The notes under the pieces were generated by a model. That model had not been told where the DNA came from, did not search any database, and saw nothing but the letters and a program-made list of their open reading frames with translations. The position numbers and the translations under genes were made by a program. Source: Actinernus sp. WN-2022 (Eukaryota; Cnidaria; Anthozoa; Actiniaria; Actinernidae). From it: DNA of 64,000 bases. The DNA is taken from NCBI GenBank assembly GCA_030867875.1, contig JAOWCC010001589.1:141085745-141149744 (forward strand), in the 5' to 3' direction. Below, piece after piece: positions 63,194 to 64,000 of the stretch (the stretch's first letter is position 1; every line of letters starts with the position of its first letter).

Positions 63194-63779
63194 CGCTGGA
63201 TGTCGGCCTAATTGGAAAAGTTAGCTTTTTTATACAGTCGAGTACAACTAATTTTTGAATTTTCGAATGAAAACTACTTGAAATGTTAACATGTAAAAAA
63301 AAACCAATGTATTCCCTGTGGGTGGTGAAAGCGGATGTTATACCCTTGAAAAAAGTGTAAAACAGAAAAAGTTTTTATTTATATATCTTTATCACATAAA
63401 TATTGTTTTATGACCAAAAAGCTGATCTAATACAGTCTTTCCGGAAATGATATTTAGCTGCGCTTCAATTCCCACATTATAAATGATATCCTCGTTCGCG
63501 GAAACGTTAATCAAAACAAGAAAACATAGAACAAAACCTCCGTGACTTTCTCGAGACAAGCAAAATATTCCTCAGGCAAATTTCACTCACAGTGAATTTA
63601 GAGAATAATTTCTCAAGATTTTGGGCAAGTTATTTGTGTATTCACCTGCTGTGTGTGTAGTAATAACAATAGACTTTCAAAGGGATGACATTTCTTGTAA
63701 TCTAACTTCATTTGCAAGGTCTGCTTGTATACAAAAATCCGCAGGATTTGGAATAGTTCAGCTGCTCTCTAATACATTT

Positions 63780-64000
63780 GTATTTAACAATTAGACTCCG
63801 AGCTCGAGGCCCGGGGGGTGGGGGGTGGGGAGTCTTCCTATATTCGGCTGGTAGGAGTGATCGTCGTAGTATTTTTTAGGGTTTGAAATCGGCGATCCGG
63901 TATTTTTAGGGGTTCGTCAAGCGAAATCCATTTTGAGGGTGATTTTTAGACCATGAAGCATATTTTAGGGTGGGAAATATTTCACGGTTTGGTATTTTTT
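63780..64000. repeat. G-rich repeat opening, cut by the window edge
   Basis: TTAACAATTAGACTCCGAG, then CCCGGGGGGTGGGGGG, then repeated TATTTTTAGGG / TATTTTAGGG words. Resembles the openings of 23502-23925 and 34140-34530; the rest lies outside the window. Confidence 0.5.

Overview
This window is animal nuclear DNA. It is AT-rich, coding sequence is sparse, GT-AG introns are long, and transposon fossils are dense. The types of LINE, Harbinger, TTAA-type and Ty3/gypsy elements, together with a lineage-specific class A GPCR, suggest a cnidarian, most likely an anthozoan such as a stony coral. That placement is inference; no rRNA, mitochondrial or other taxonomic marker is present.

Two host genes can be assembled from sequence alone. 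(1) A plus-strand SLC22-type (organic cation/anion transporter-like) major facilitator gene has nine coding exons between 3216 and 36879. All eight intron phases agree and the product is 539 aa, but only 1,620 of about 33,660 bp is coding; the rest is repeat-filled intron. (2) A minus-strand class A GPCR has two exons (56110-55585 and 54753-54302, phase-1 intron) and a 325 aa product that departs from the family consensus at several activation-switch positions. A second copy of SLC22 exons 2 and 3 lies at 45137-45550, is cut mid-exon, and runs straight into a LINE reverse transcriptase fragment.

Layout: 1-3215 upstream region with a long inverted-repeat element and a minisatellite; 3216-36879 SLC22 gene with introns full of LINEs and inverted-repeat elements; 36880-45000 Tc1-like transposase remnant, a LINE split into head-to-head pieces, a LINE nested in a LINE, and small transposons; 45020-46790 duplicated SLC22 exons, LINE and tandem repeats; 47800-51350 small inverted-repeat elements and a satellite carrying TGACGTCA and CACGTG sites; 54302-56360 GPCR; 58140-59125 dispersed repeat; 59360-63193 a Ty3/gypsy LTR retrotransposon whose reverse transcriptase core has been deleted in frame.

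The most unusual object is at 19518-21910, inside SLC22 intron 4. It is a 2.39 kb element made almost entirely of tandem repeats. The left arm has 85 perfect 15-bp units and the right arm about 112 units of a different 9-bp sequence. The arms share inverted ends and a common 7-bp edge repeat and are flanked by a perfect 9-bp direct repeat. It looks like a foldback-type transposon whose two arms were expanded independently. It sits inside an older element of about 2.3 kb with TTAA at both ends.
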